From NCBI GenBank assembly GCA_020445005.1, contig JAGRHM010000290.1, positions 1 to 5,180 of the forward strand: a stretch of 5,180 bases of DNA, read 5' to 3'. Of this stretch, positions 1-5,180 are shown one piece after another. Made by a program: the position numbers and the translations under genes. The stretch comes from Candidatus Competibacteraceae bacterium. GTDB taxonomy: Bacteria > Pseudomonadota > Gammaproteobacteria > Competibacterales > Competibacteraceae. How positions within the stretch are numbered: the first letter of the stretch is position 1; each line of letters begins with the position of its first letter. A model generated the notes under the pieces. It saw nothing but the letters and a program-made list of their open reading frames with translations. It was not told the origin of the DNA and ran no database searches.

Positions 1-18
1 CCACAACCTGTATAGGAC

Positions 19-27
19 TGCTATAGT
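19..27 (+). promoter_or_regulatory. Possible extended -10 promoter element
   Basis: TGCTATAGT matches the TGnTATAAT extended -10 consensus with one mismatch. Any -35 box would lie at or beyond the left edge of the window, so it cannot be checked. Transcription would begin near 34 and give a leader of about 50-60 bases before the ABM-like reading frame. The assignment rests on one short motif and is weak. Confidence 0.25.
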
Positions 28-79
28 ATGAAATCCATGTTTGGAACACTACCCTTAAATGCCCGTTCTGTGGTCTTGA

Positions 80-394
80 CTGAGGGGTCTACTTTGGATT
101 GCGAAATTCCAGGCGCGTTCCGAATCCAGAGTGAAATTGCTGGCGCTGGCGCTGGCGCTGGTGCTGGTTGAGCACTCGCGCAGCGAGAACGGCTGTTTGG
201 AGTATGGTTGTTATCAAGACGTTACGAACGCGGATCGACTACTAGTGGTCGGTCGCTGGACCAATCAGGCAGTTTTGGAAAATCATTACGAAAATGAACG
301 CTTCCGCCAGTTAGTCACCCAGTTTGCGGATTTAGTGGTAGAGGCGCCGCCCTCGGTCAGCCTCTACGAAGTCGTGGAAATGGATCGCCTTTGA
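80..394 (+). CDS. Small ABM-fold protein (antibiotic biosynthesis monooxygenase-like), start codon unclear
   Basis: This small protein matches the ABM ferredoxin-like fold used by quinol and polyketide monooxygenases and by related dimeric proteins of unknown substrate. Hallmarks seen: an IAKFQAR first strand (98-118), a helix ending in VEHSR, the turn ENGCLEY followed by a CYQD strand, a GRWTNQAVLENHY segment with the typical Trp and His, FRQLV, and a final VSLYEVVEM strand before TGA at 392-394. The first in-frame GTG (131) would delete the first strand, so the true product should begin upstream. The frame is open only to a TGA at 77-79, and between them there is no ATG, GTG or TTG in frame, only CTG at 80 and ATT at 98. 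A GAGGGG stretch at 82-87 could serve as a ribosome site for the ATT. From 80 the product would be 104 residues, a normal family length. Helix 1 holds a hexamer repeat that seems to add two residues. The gene is either started unusually or is decaying. The family call is fairly sure; the substrate is unknown. Confidence 0.7.
   Translation: MRGLLWIAKFQARSESRVKLLALALALVLVEHSRSENGCLEYGCYQDVTNADRLLVVGRWTNQAVLENHYENERFRQLVTQFADLVVEAPPSVSLYEVVEMDRL
140..169 (+). repeat. Five-unit hexamer tandem repeat inside the ABM-like gene
   Basis: Five consecutive six-base units follow one another: CTGGCG three times, then CTGGTG and CTGGTT. They are in frame and encode Leu-Ala three times and Leu-Val twice within the first helix of the ABM-like protein. 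Six-base units keep the reading frame, so a change in copy number would lengthen or shorten the helix by two residues without a frameshift. Confidence 0.85.
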
Positions 395-444
395 TGCCAG
401 GTTAGCCTCTACCCGGCGTCCGCAGGGATCAGTGAAGCACACGA

Positions 445-705
445 TTATGCCCCTCCTAGCCGTTCAGTCAGGTAATGCTCACAGCCCTTTAGCGTGGATA
501 GCTTCGGGTAGTCAAAGTCGAAAATCGTAACATTGAGTTCCTTCTCCAGGCTCATCATCAGACGGAGAAAATCAATGGAGTCCAACTCAAGTTGATCATG
601 AAAACTGATGTCAGGATGAAGCGCCTGGGTATCGGCGTTCGGGATGACATCGCTCAGGGTGCGCAGAACCGTGTCGCGAATCTGCTCGTTGCTTATGGCA
701 TTCAT
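445..705 (-). CDS. Stand-alone acyl carrier protein
   Basis: An 86-residue acyl carrier protein. After modification by a phosphopantetheinyl transferase, such proteins carry acyl groups as thioesters in the cytoplasm. The attachment motif is LELDSIDFL, with Ser43 as the predicted phosphopantetheine site (codon at 577-579) at the head of helix II. Helix I is residues about 5-20 (NEQIRDTVLRTL), helix II about 43-56 (SIDFLRLMMSLEKEL), and the last helix lies in STLKGCEHYL. After helix II it reads VTIFDFDYPKL rather than the EIPDED-like stretch of fatty-acid AcpP, so it is probably a specialised carrier. The ATG at 705 is chosen because AGAAGGAA (713-720) lies seven bases upstream; a GTG at 723 in the same frame would put that site inside the gene. 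It lies 206 bases downstream of the ligase gene on the same strand and converges with the ABM-like gene. No synthase partner is visible, so the cargo is unknown. Confidence 0.88.
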   Translation of the reverse strand: MNAISNEQIRDTVLRTLSDVIPNADTQALHPDISFHDQLELDSIDFLRLMMSLEKELNVTIFDFDYPKLSTLKGCEHYLTERLGGA

Positions 706-712
706 CACAATT

Positions 713-720
713 TTCCTTCT
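713..720 (-). promoter_or_regulatory. Ribosome binding site of the acyl carrier protein gene
   Basis: On the minus strand this reads AGAAGGAA, a good Shine-Dalgarno sequence, seven bases before the ATG at 705. It decides the start in favour of that ATG over the GTG at 723. Confidence 0.65.
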
Positions 721-870
721 CACAAGTAATGGAAGCTTAAATCCAGTCTGGTTTCACCTTCGGCATGCTGCGCCGCAACATGGAGTCTTACATTGATCAT
801 ACGAAAAAGCAAGTCATCTCTCATGCTCCTCAAAGCACTGGAAATGCAATTTCCCAGCCAGACAGCGGCT

Positions 871-895
871 TTCTACTGTGAATTCTACTCGTGAA
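871..895. repeat. Imperfect 12/13-base tandem direct repeat between the ligase and carrier-protein genes
   Basis: TTCTACTGTGAA (871-882) is followed at once by TTCTACTCGTGAA (883-895), the same word with one inserted C. It lies 17 bases past the ligase stop codon, in the gap before the carrier-protein gene. It could be a paired binding site for a regulator of the carrier-protein gene or a chance duplication. No terminator-like hairpin with a T tract was found nearby. Confidence 0.6.
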
Positions 896-911
896 AATTA
901 GAATAAACCGC

Positions 912-2666
912 CTAAGCATCGGAATCTTTCAGATGCTCTCCCTCCAAAGTGGAAACATCGCCCAGTGGCAATCCCAGTTCGCGCGCGCGCAAAAGTCGTC
1001 GCATGATCTTGCCGCTCCGGGTTTTGGGCAAATCTGCCACAAACTCCAGTTCGCGCGGCGCCACTGCCGGCCCTAAACGGGTGCGTGCGAAGCCCAACAG
1101 TTCCTTGCGCAGCGCGTCGCCAGGTTCATAACCGGTTTTTAATGCAACGAAAGCCTTGACAATCTCTCCGGCAAACTCGTCGGGTTTGCCGATCATGCCA
1201 GCTTCCGCCACCGCCGGATGCTCCATCAGCACATTTTCGACCTCAAAGGGACCAATCAGATGTCCCGAGGTCTTGATCACGTCATCATTGCGGCCTACAA
1301 ACCAGAAATACCCATTTGCATCGCAGGTTGCCAGATCGCCACTCAGGTACCAACCGCCGGCAAAGCACTGTCGGTAGCGTTCCTCATCCTCCAGATAACC
1401 CCGGAACATCGAAGGCCAACCCATCCGCAGGGCCAGCTCGCCTTCCTCTCCCGGCGGCAGACGGTCGACGCCGCCGGACCGGCGCTGGACAATGGCGGCT
1501 TCGATGCCCGGCAGCGGTTGGCCCATTGAACCAGGCCAGATATCGACAGCGCGGTAATTAGCGATCATGATGGCCCCGGTTTCAGTCTGCCACCAGGTAT
1601 CATGAAAAGGCCGGCCCAGGGTGGCCAGACCCCAGGTGACCGCTTCGGGATTCAGCGGTTCGCCCACGCTGGCCATGAAGCGCAAGGCGCCTAAGTCATG
1701 CCCGTGCAAGGCTTCAGCGCCCACCTTCATCAACATGCGGATCGCAGTCGGCGCGGTATACCACACATTGACTCGTTCCCGGTCCAAAATGGCATACCAG
1801 CGCCGCGCATCGAATTCTGCTTCGTCGACCACCAGGGTCGCGCCATTCGCCAGCGGTGCGATAATGCCGTAGGAAACGCCGGTGACCCAACCGGGATCGG
1901 CGGTACACCAGTAAATGTCGCCAGGTCGTAGATCCAGCACCCAGCACCCCGTTAACCGGTGAGCGATCACCGCCTGATGAACATGGATCGCACCCTTGGG
2001 TGTCCCGGTGGTGCCGCTGGTGAAATGCAACAGCGCCCAGTCTTCGGGCTGAGTGCGCGGCGGGGGCCGATGGTCTGTTTCGGCCTCCAGCAGAGTATGA
2101 AAAGAGCGGATGCCCGGTTCGTCGCTATCGCTGTCGGTCAGCAAGACCTGTTCCAGATGCGGCAAATCGCTCCGTTGTTCCCGCACCTTGCGCCGATACA
2201 ACAGGGTCGTGGTAACCAGTACCCGCGCCCGGCTTTTCACCAGGCGCACCCGCACCGGTTCCGGGCCAAATGCGGAAAAGAGTGGGCAAAACACCGCGCC
2301 CGCTTTCAGCGTTCCCAGCGCGGTAATGTACAGTTCAGGAATCCGTCCGGCCAGAATGCAAACCCGGTCGCCTGGGTTGATGCCCAGTCGTTGGAGACCA
2401 TTGGCAAAACGGTCGCTGAGGCGCGCCAGTTCGGCGTAGCTGAAATCCCGCCGCTCACCGTTCTTGCCCAGCCAGCGCAACGCGATAGCCTCGCCGCGAC
2501 CGGCAGCAACCCACCGATCCACTGCTTCAAAAGCAATGTTTAGACCGCCATCCGACAAGCCAGCGCATTCAGCGCGGGCGGCGTCCCAGGAAAACGAAGC
2601 TTGCATGGTTGCATAGTCTGTCAGATTCGGGACCGGTTCGCGGTCATTCAGGGTTTTGTGTATCAT
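912..2666 (-). CDS. acsA: Acetyl-CoA synthetase-like AMP-forming acyl-CoA ligase
   Basis: A 584-residue cytoplasmic enzyme of the ANL superfamily. The family reaction is short-chain acid + ATP + CoA to acyl-CoA + AMP + PPi. Core motifs, numbered from the chosen start: phosphate-binding loop [11 protein letters not shown] (215-225), WWQTETG (358-364), YLSGD (440-444), hinge region [11 protein letters not shown] (458-468) followed by GPFEVE, and the A10 motif PKTRSGK with catalytic Lys553 (codon 1008-1010). The Trp before QTETG corresponds to the residue that closes the acid pocket in acetyl-CoA synthetases, which favours acetate or propionate. Length and the TSG...GPFEVE hinge resemble the shorter AcsA type rather than the 650-residue Acs. 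The ATG at 2666 is preferred because GGAGAG lies six bases upstream; in-frame ATGs at 2684 and 2714 would add a poorly conserved leader. PKTRSGK fits the P-x4-G-K signature of Pat substrates, and a Pat homologue is divergently encoded. Exact acyl specificity is not proven. Confidence 0.92.
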   Translation of the reverse strand: MIHKTLNDREPVPNLTDYATMQASFSWDAARAECAGLSDGGLNIAFEAVDRWVAAGRGEAIALRWLGKNGERRDFSYAELARLSDRFANGLQRLGINPGDRVCILAGRIPELYITALGTLKAGAVFCPLFSAFGPEPVRVRLVKSRARVLVTTTLLYRRKVREQRSDLPHLEQVLLTDSDSDEPGIRSFHTLLEAETDHRPPPRTQPEDWALLHFTSGTTGTPKGAIHVHQAVIAHRLTGCWVLDLRPGDIYWCTADPGWVTGVSYGIIAPLANGATLVVDEAEFDARRWYAILDRERVNVWYTAPTAIRMLMKVGAEALHGHDLGALRFMASVGEPLNPEAVTWGLATLGRPFHDTWWQTETGAIMIANYRAVDIWPGSMGQPLPGIEAAIVQRRSGGVDRLPPGEEGELALRMGWPSMFRGYLEDEERYRQCFAGGWYLSGDLATCDANGYFWFVGRNDDVIKTSGHLIGPFEVENVLMEHPAVAEAGMIGKPDEFAGEIVKAFVALKTGYEPGDALRKELLGFARTRLGPAVAPRELEFVADLPKTRSGKIMRRLLRARELGLPLGDVSTLEGEHLKDSDA

Positions 2667-2672
2667 CTTGAT

Positions 2673-2678
2673 CTCTCC
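2673..2678 (-). promoter_or_regulatory. Ribosome binding site of the ligase gene
   Basis: On the minus strand this reads GGAGAG, six bases before the ATG at 2666. It is the reason for choosing that ATG over the in-frame ATGs at 2684 and 2714, which have no comparable site. Confidence 0.65.
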
Positions 2679-2690
2679 AAGCATCGCTTG
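2678..2690 (-). other. Small hairpin touching the ligase ribosome binding site
   Basis: CAAGC and GCTTG form a five-base-pair stem around a three-base loop. In the ligase mRNA the last base of the stem is the first G of the GGAGAG ribosome site. The stem is short, so any effect on translation is speculative. Confidence 0.35.
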
Positions 2691-2700
2691 CTGAATCAGG

Positions 2701-2714
2701 CTATTATTAAACAA
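2701..2714. promoter_or_regulatory. AT-rich island in the divergent ligase/acetyltransferase promoter region
   Basis: CTATTATTAAACAA is the most AT-rich stretch of the 104-base gap between the two divergent start codons. It offers TATTAT (2702-2707) as a possible -10 box for the + strand gene and TAATAG or TTTAAT for the - strand gene. No well-spaced -35 box was found for either, so this is a likely promoter area rather than a defined promoter. No CRP-like TGTGA-N6-TCACA site was seen in the gap. Confidence 0.3.
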
Positions 2715-2740
2715 TCCAAGCTCAATCCGCCGGCCCCATT

Positions 2741-2750
2741 CCAGCGCTGG
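2741..2750. promoter_or_regulatory. Perfect 10-base palindrome upstream of the acetyltransferase gene
   Basis: CCAGCGCTGG is its own reverse complement and lies 20 bases before the ATG at 2771, within the probable leader. It could be an operator half-pair or a small structure. Symmetry does not extend into the flanks, so chance is possible. Confidence 0.3.
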
Positions 2751-2770
2751 TCCCTGCCCGAGACCCGGTT

Positions 2771-5180
2771 ATGACCATTCGCAATCTCGAATATCTGTTC
2801 AAACCTCGCTCCATCGCTGTCATTGGTTGTGGCAAACAGCCCGATGGTCCTGACGCAACCGTGGAATTTAACTTGATTGAAGGCGGCTTCAAGGGACCGG
2901 TGATGCCGGTGAATCCCGATCAGCGGTCGATTGCTGGCGTACTGGCCTACCCGGATATTGCCAGCCTGCCGGTGACGCCGGACCTGGCTATTTTAACCAC
3001 TCCACTTGATGAAGCACCTGCTTTGATCGATGAACTCGGTCAACGGGGAACACGTGCCGTCTTGTTGCTCAGTCGCGAAGTGTTGCAGGATCACCGAGGA
3101 ACAAAGGCGGCGTTGCTTAGCCAGGACATTTTGCGCAAGTACCCGGATGATGGAGAGGTACTGAAGCAGAAAATTCTTGATGCCGCCAAGCCTTATCTGT
3201 TACGGATCATGGGGCCGGATCACCTTGGCTACGTAGCGCCATCGGCCAATGTCAACGCCAGTTTGAGCAGTCATCGACCGATCGCCGGCCATATCGCGCT
3301 GCTCTGCCAGTCAGCGGCGGTGATGCGCAGCGTGATCGACTGGGCGACCAGCCGCAATATCGGTTTTTCCCATGTGATTTCCGTAGGGATTCGCTGGGAT
3401 GTCGACTTTGGCGATCTGCTGGATTACCTGCTGCGGGATTATCATACCCGCGCTATCCTGATGTATATGGAAAATACCCGCAATCGCCGCAAGTTTGTCT
3501 CCGCTGCGCGCGTCGCGGCTCGGGTCAAACCGGTGATCGTGTTGAAACCGCGTGATTTTCGCACCGGTCCCGTCGAGGATGCGGTTTATGATGCCGTGTT
3601 CCAACGCGCCGGTATCCTGCGCGTGGACAGTATTGAGCAGCTATTTGGCGCGGCGGAGACTCTAGCCACCGCCCGGCCGGTTTATAGCGACCGACTCACC
3701 ATTGTCAGCAATAGTTACAGCCTGGCGTTAATGACCAGCGATACCTTGCTGCGCTACGACGGCCATCTGGCGGAAATTAGCGCGGCGACCCGCGAGCAAG
3801 TGACGCAAGCCTGCCGACCGGGTTATGTCATCGAAAACCCAGTTGATCTGGGCGATACGGCGGGTCCTGATCAGTATGGCAAAGCGCTGGAACTGCTGTT
3901 GCGGGAACCCGGGGCGGATGGTGTGCTGGTGATCCACGCGCCGGCCTCGACCGACCGCTCACTGGACTGCGCCCAGGCCGTAGTCGAGCAGGCGATCAAG
4001 AGTCGTCGCCTGGTCATGACCTGCTGGCTGGGGGAATCGTCGGTAGAGCCAGCCCGCGAGTTGTTTAAAAATGCGCAGATTCCCACCTATGAAGCGCCCG
4101 ACGAGGCGGTTGAAGCTTTCATGCGGCTGGCCCAGTATCGACGCAATCAGGAACTGCTGATGGAGACCCCGCCCTCGGTGCCCGAGGAATTCACAGCAGA
4201 CGCTGAGACAGCCCGTCGGATTATCCAGATCGCGCTGATCGCCGGCCGGCGGCGGCTGAACGCCTATGAAGCCAGCCAGGTGCTCAGCGCCTACGAAATT
4301 CCGGTCGTGCCGCTGCAATTTGCATCCACCCCGGAAGCAGCGACCGATGTGGCGTTGGAGTTGGGGATGCCGGTCGCGCTCAAGATTCTCTCGCCGGATA
4401 TTGCCAACAAATCCGATGTAGGGGGGGTAACGTTCAGTCTGAAAAACCCGCTGGAGGTGCTGGTGGCGGCGACCGAGATGCTCAAGCGGGTGCGCGATCT
4501 GGCTCCCGAAGCAGTCATCGACGGTTTTGCAGTGCAGCCCATGCACTATCGGCATAATATTTATGAATTAATGATGGGCGTCCGTACCGGTAAACGGTTC
4601 GGACCCGTGATCTTTTTTGGTCAGGGCGGCACTGAGGCTGGGGTCATCGACGATGTTGCTTACGCCTTGCCGCCACTGAACATGCAACTGGCGCGCGATC
4701 TGATCTGGCGAACCCGGTTGTATCGTCGACTGAGCACGAATCGTGGCCGGCCAGTCGATCTGGACGCCATTGCTTTGACCTTGCTAAAAATTTCGCAAAT
4801 GGTGGTCGATTTAGCGGAAGTGGTGGAACTGGACATTAATCCCATCTGGCTCAGTTCCGACGGATTGCTGGCGTTGGATGCTAATGTAGTGATCGAACCC
4901 AGTGCGGAACCCGCCGCCAAAAGGTTAGCAATTTTGCCCTATCCCAAGCAGATGGAACGCCGCTATACCCTGCCCGATGGCCGTTCTTTCCTGATGCGGC
5001 CGATTCTGCCGGAGGATGAACCGGAGTTGCAGAATCTGGTGAAACGGATGCCAGCGGAAGATGTGCGGATGCGGTTTTTCCAGCCAATTCATGAGTTGTC
5101 GCATGAAATGGCGGCCCGTTTGACGCAACTGGATTACGAACGCGAAATGGCGATTATTGTCACCGATCCGGATGTCATTC
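2771..5180 (+). CDS. pat: Pat/YfiQ-type protein lysine acetyltransferase, 3' end beyond the window
   Basis: The frame runs without a stop from ATG 2771 to the right edge, giving 803 residues of a protein expected to be about 900. The family transfers acetyl from acetyl-CoA to lysines of metabolic enzymes, classically the A10 lysine of acetyl-CoA synthetase, inactivating it. Domain order: Rossmann CoA-binding domain (about 8-130, PRSIAVIG), ligase-CoA domains (about 150-455, with QSAAV at 180-184), ATP-grasp domain (about 475-710, with VALKILSPD around Lys538 and ELDINP at 686-691), then the start of a GNAT domain with RPILPEDEP (743-751) and LDYEREMA near the edge. The acetyl-CoA-binding GNAT loop lies off the window. 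The acyl-CoA synthetase part looks inactive: the phospho-histidine loop is missing around residues 257-282, and GQGGTEAG (617-624) lacks the usual glutamate. The ATG fits the family N-terminus, though no strong ribosome site precedes it. It is divergent from its probable target, the ligase. Confidence 0.92.
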   Translation, partial: MTIRNLEYLFKPRSIAVIGCGKQPDGPDATVEFNLIEGGFKGPVMPVNPDQRSIAGVLAYPDIASLPVTPDLAILTTPLDEAPALIDELGQRGTRAVLLLSREVLQDHRGTKAALLSQDILRKYPDDGEVLKQKILDAAKPYLLRIMGPDHLGYVAPSANVNASLSSHRPIAGHIALLCQSAAVMRSVIDWATSRNIGFSHVISVGIRWDVDFGDLLDYLLRDYHTRAILMYMENTRNRRKFVSAARVAARVKPVIVLKPRDFRTGPVEDAVYDAVFQRAGILRVDSIEQLFGAAETLATARPVYSDRLTIVSNSYSLALMTSDTLLRYDGHLAEISAATREQVTQACRPGYVIENPVDLGDTAGPDQYGKALELLLREPGADGVLVIHAPASTDRSLDCAQAVVEQAIKSRRLVMTCWLGESSVEPARELFKNAQIPTYEAPDEAVEAFMRLAQYRRNQELLMETPPSVPEEFTADAETARRIIQIALIAGRRRLNAYEASQVLSAYEIPVVPLQFASTPEAATDVALELGMPVALKILSPDIANKSDVGGVTFSLKNPLEVLVAATEMLKRVRDLAPEAVIDGFAVQPMHYRHNIYELMMGVRTGKRFGPVIFFGQGGTEAGVIDDVAYALPPLNMQLARDLIWRTRLYRRLSTNRGRPVDLDAIALTLLKISQMVVDLAEVVELDINPIWLSSDGLLALDANVVIEPSAEPAAKRLAILPYPKQMERRYTLPDGRSFLMRPILPEDEPELQNLVKRMPAEDVRMRFFQPIHELSHEMAARLTQLDYEREMAIIVTDPDVI

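Noticed and set aside
28..171. 47-residue frame starting at ATG 28 and ending in a Gly-Ala repeat
   Set aside because: It overlaps the ABM-like gene in another frame. Its end is just the hexamer repeat read out of frame, and no ABM first strand is encoded in it, so it does not supply the missing start.
355..414. Near-repeat GTYAGCCTCTAC at the end of and just after the ABM-like gene
   Set aside because: Only about a dozen bases match across the two copies (355-366 and 403-414), with no further shared flank, so chance is likely.
395..444. Possible bidirectional terminator between the convergent ABM-like and carrier-protein genes
   Set aside because: Only a three-base-pair AGG/CCT symmetry is present, with no stable stem and no T tract.
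796..801. TATGAT on the minus strand as a -10 box for the carrier-protein gene
   Set aside because: No -35-like hexamer lies at 16-18 bases, so it cannot be supported as a promoter.
980..990. Alternating CG run near the 3' end of the ligase gene
   Set aside because: It is explained by Arg-Ala-Arg codons in the C-terminal tail, downstream of the catalytic lysine, and is short.
1959..2543. 194-residue open frame on the + strand opposite the ligase gene
   Set aside because: It lies wholly inside the well-supported ligase gene on the other strand, has no recognisable domain, and its composition is that of an antisense shadow in GC-rich coding DNA.
2667..2714. Longer start of the ligase at 2714 (600 residues) or 2684
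   Set aside because: The ATG at 2666 has a GGAGAG ribosome site at good spacing; the extra 16 residues show no conserved sequence and occupy the divergent promoter region.
3959..4555. 198-residue open frame on the - strand opposite the acetyltransferase gene
   Set aside because: It is antisense to a conserved ATP-grasp and ligase region, with Arg/His/Gln-rich shadow composition and no family resemblance.

Overview
The window looks like chromosomal DNA of a moderately GC-rich proteobacterium, probably a gammaproteobacterium. This is inferred from codon use and from the strong resemblance of the last gene to the Pat/YfiQ lysine acetyltransferases; no 16S rRNA or other taxonomic marker is present. 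There are four protein genes and no RNA gene, CRISPR array, insertion sequence or integrase. No gene-free stretch exceeds 300 bases.

Layout from left to right. (1) A small ABM-fold (antibiotic biosynthesis monooxygenase-like) protein on the + strand ends at 394. Its reading frame is open back to 80 but has no ordinary start codon, and a five-unit hexamer repeat lies in its first helix, so it may be degenerating. (2) A stand-alone acyl carrier protein on the - strand (445-705), convergent with gene 1. (3) A 584-residue acetyl-CoA synthetase-like AMP-forming ligase on the - strand (912-2666), upstream of the carrier protein with a 206-base gap. (4) A Pat/YfiQ-type protein lysine acetyltransferase on the + strand (2771 to beyond the right edge), divergent from gene 3. 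Its first 803 residues are present; the window ends inside the C-terminal GNAT domain.

How they may work together. Genes 3 and 4 form a recognisable enzyme/regulator pair. The ligase makes acetyl-CoA (or another short acyl-CoA) from the free acid and ATP. It carries the P-x4-G-K motif around its A10 lysine that Pat enzymes acetylate to switch off such ligases, and the neighbouring gene encodes a Pat homologue that uses acetyl-CoA as donor. Together they would give product-feedback control of acetate activation. The carrier protein on the ligase side is the unexplained element: no fatty-acid or polyketide synthase gene is present, so it may accept an acyl group from the ligase or take part in its control. 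That is inference. The ABM-like gene has no obvious link to the others.

Gene-free stretches. 1-79 holds a possible extended -10 element. 395-444, between two convergent genes, shows no convincing terminator. 706-911 holds the carrier-protein ribosome binding site, an imperfect direct repeat and no convincing terminator. 2667-2770, the shared divergent regulatory region, holds an AT-rich island, a perfect 10-base palindrome and a small hairpin against the ligase ribosome binding site.
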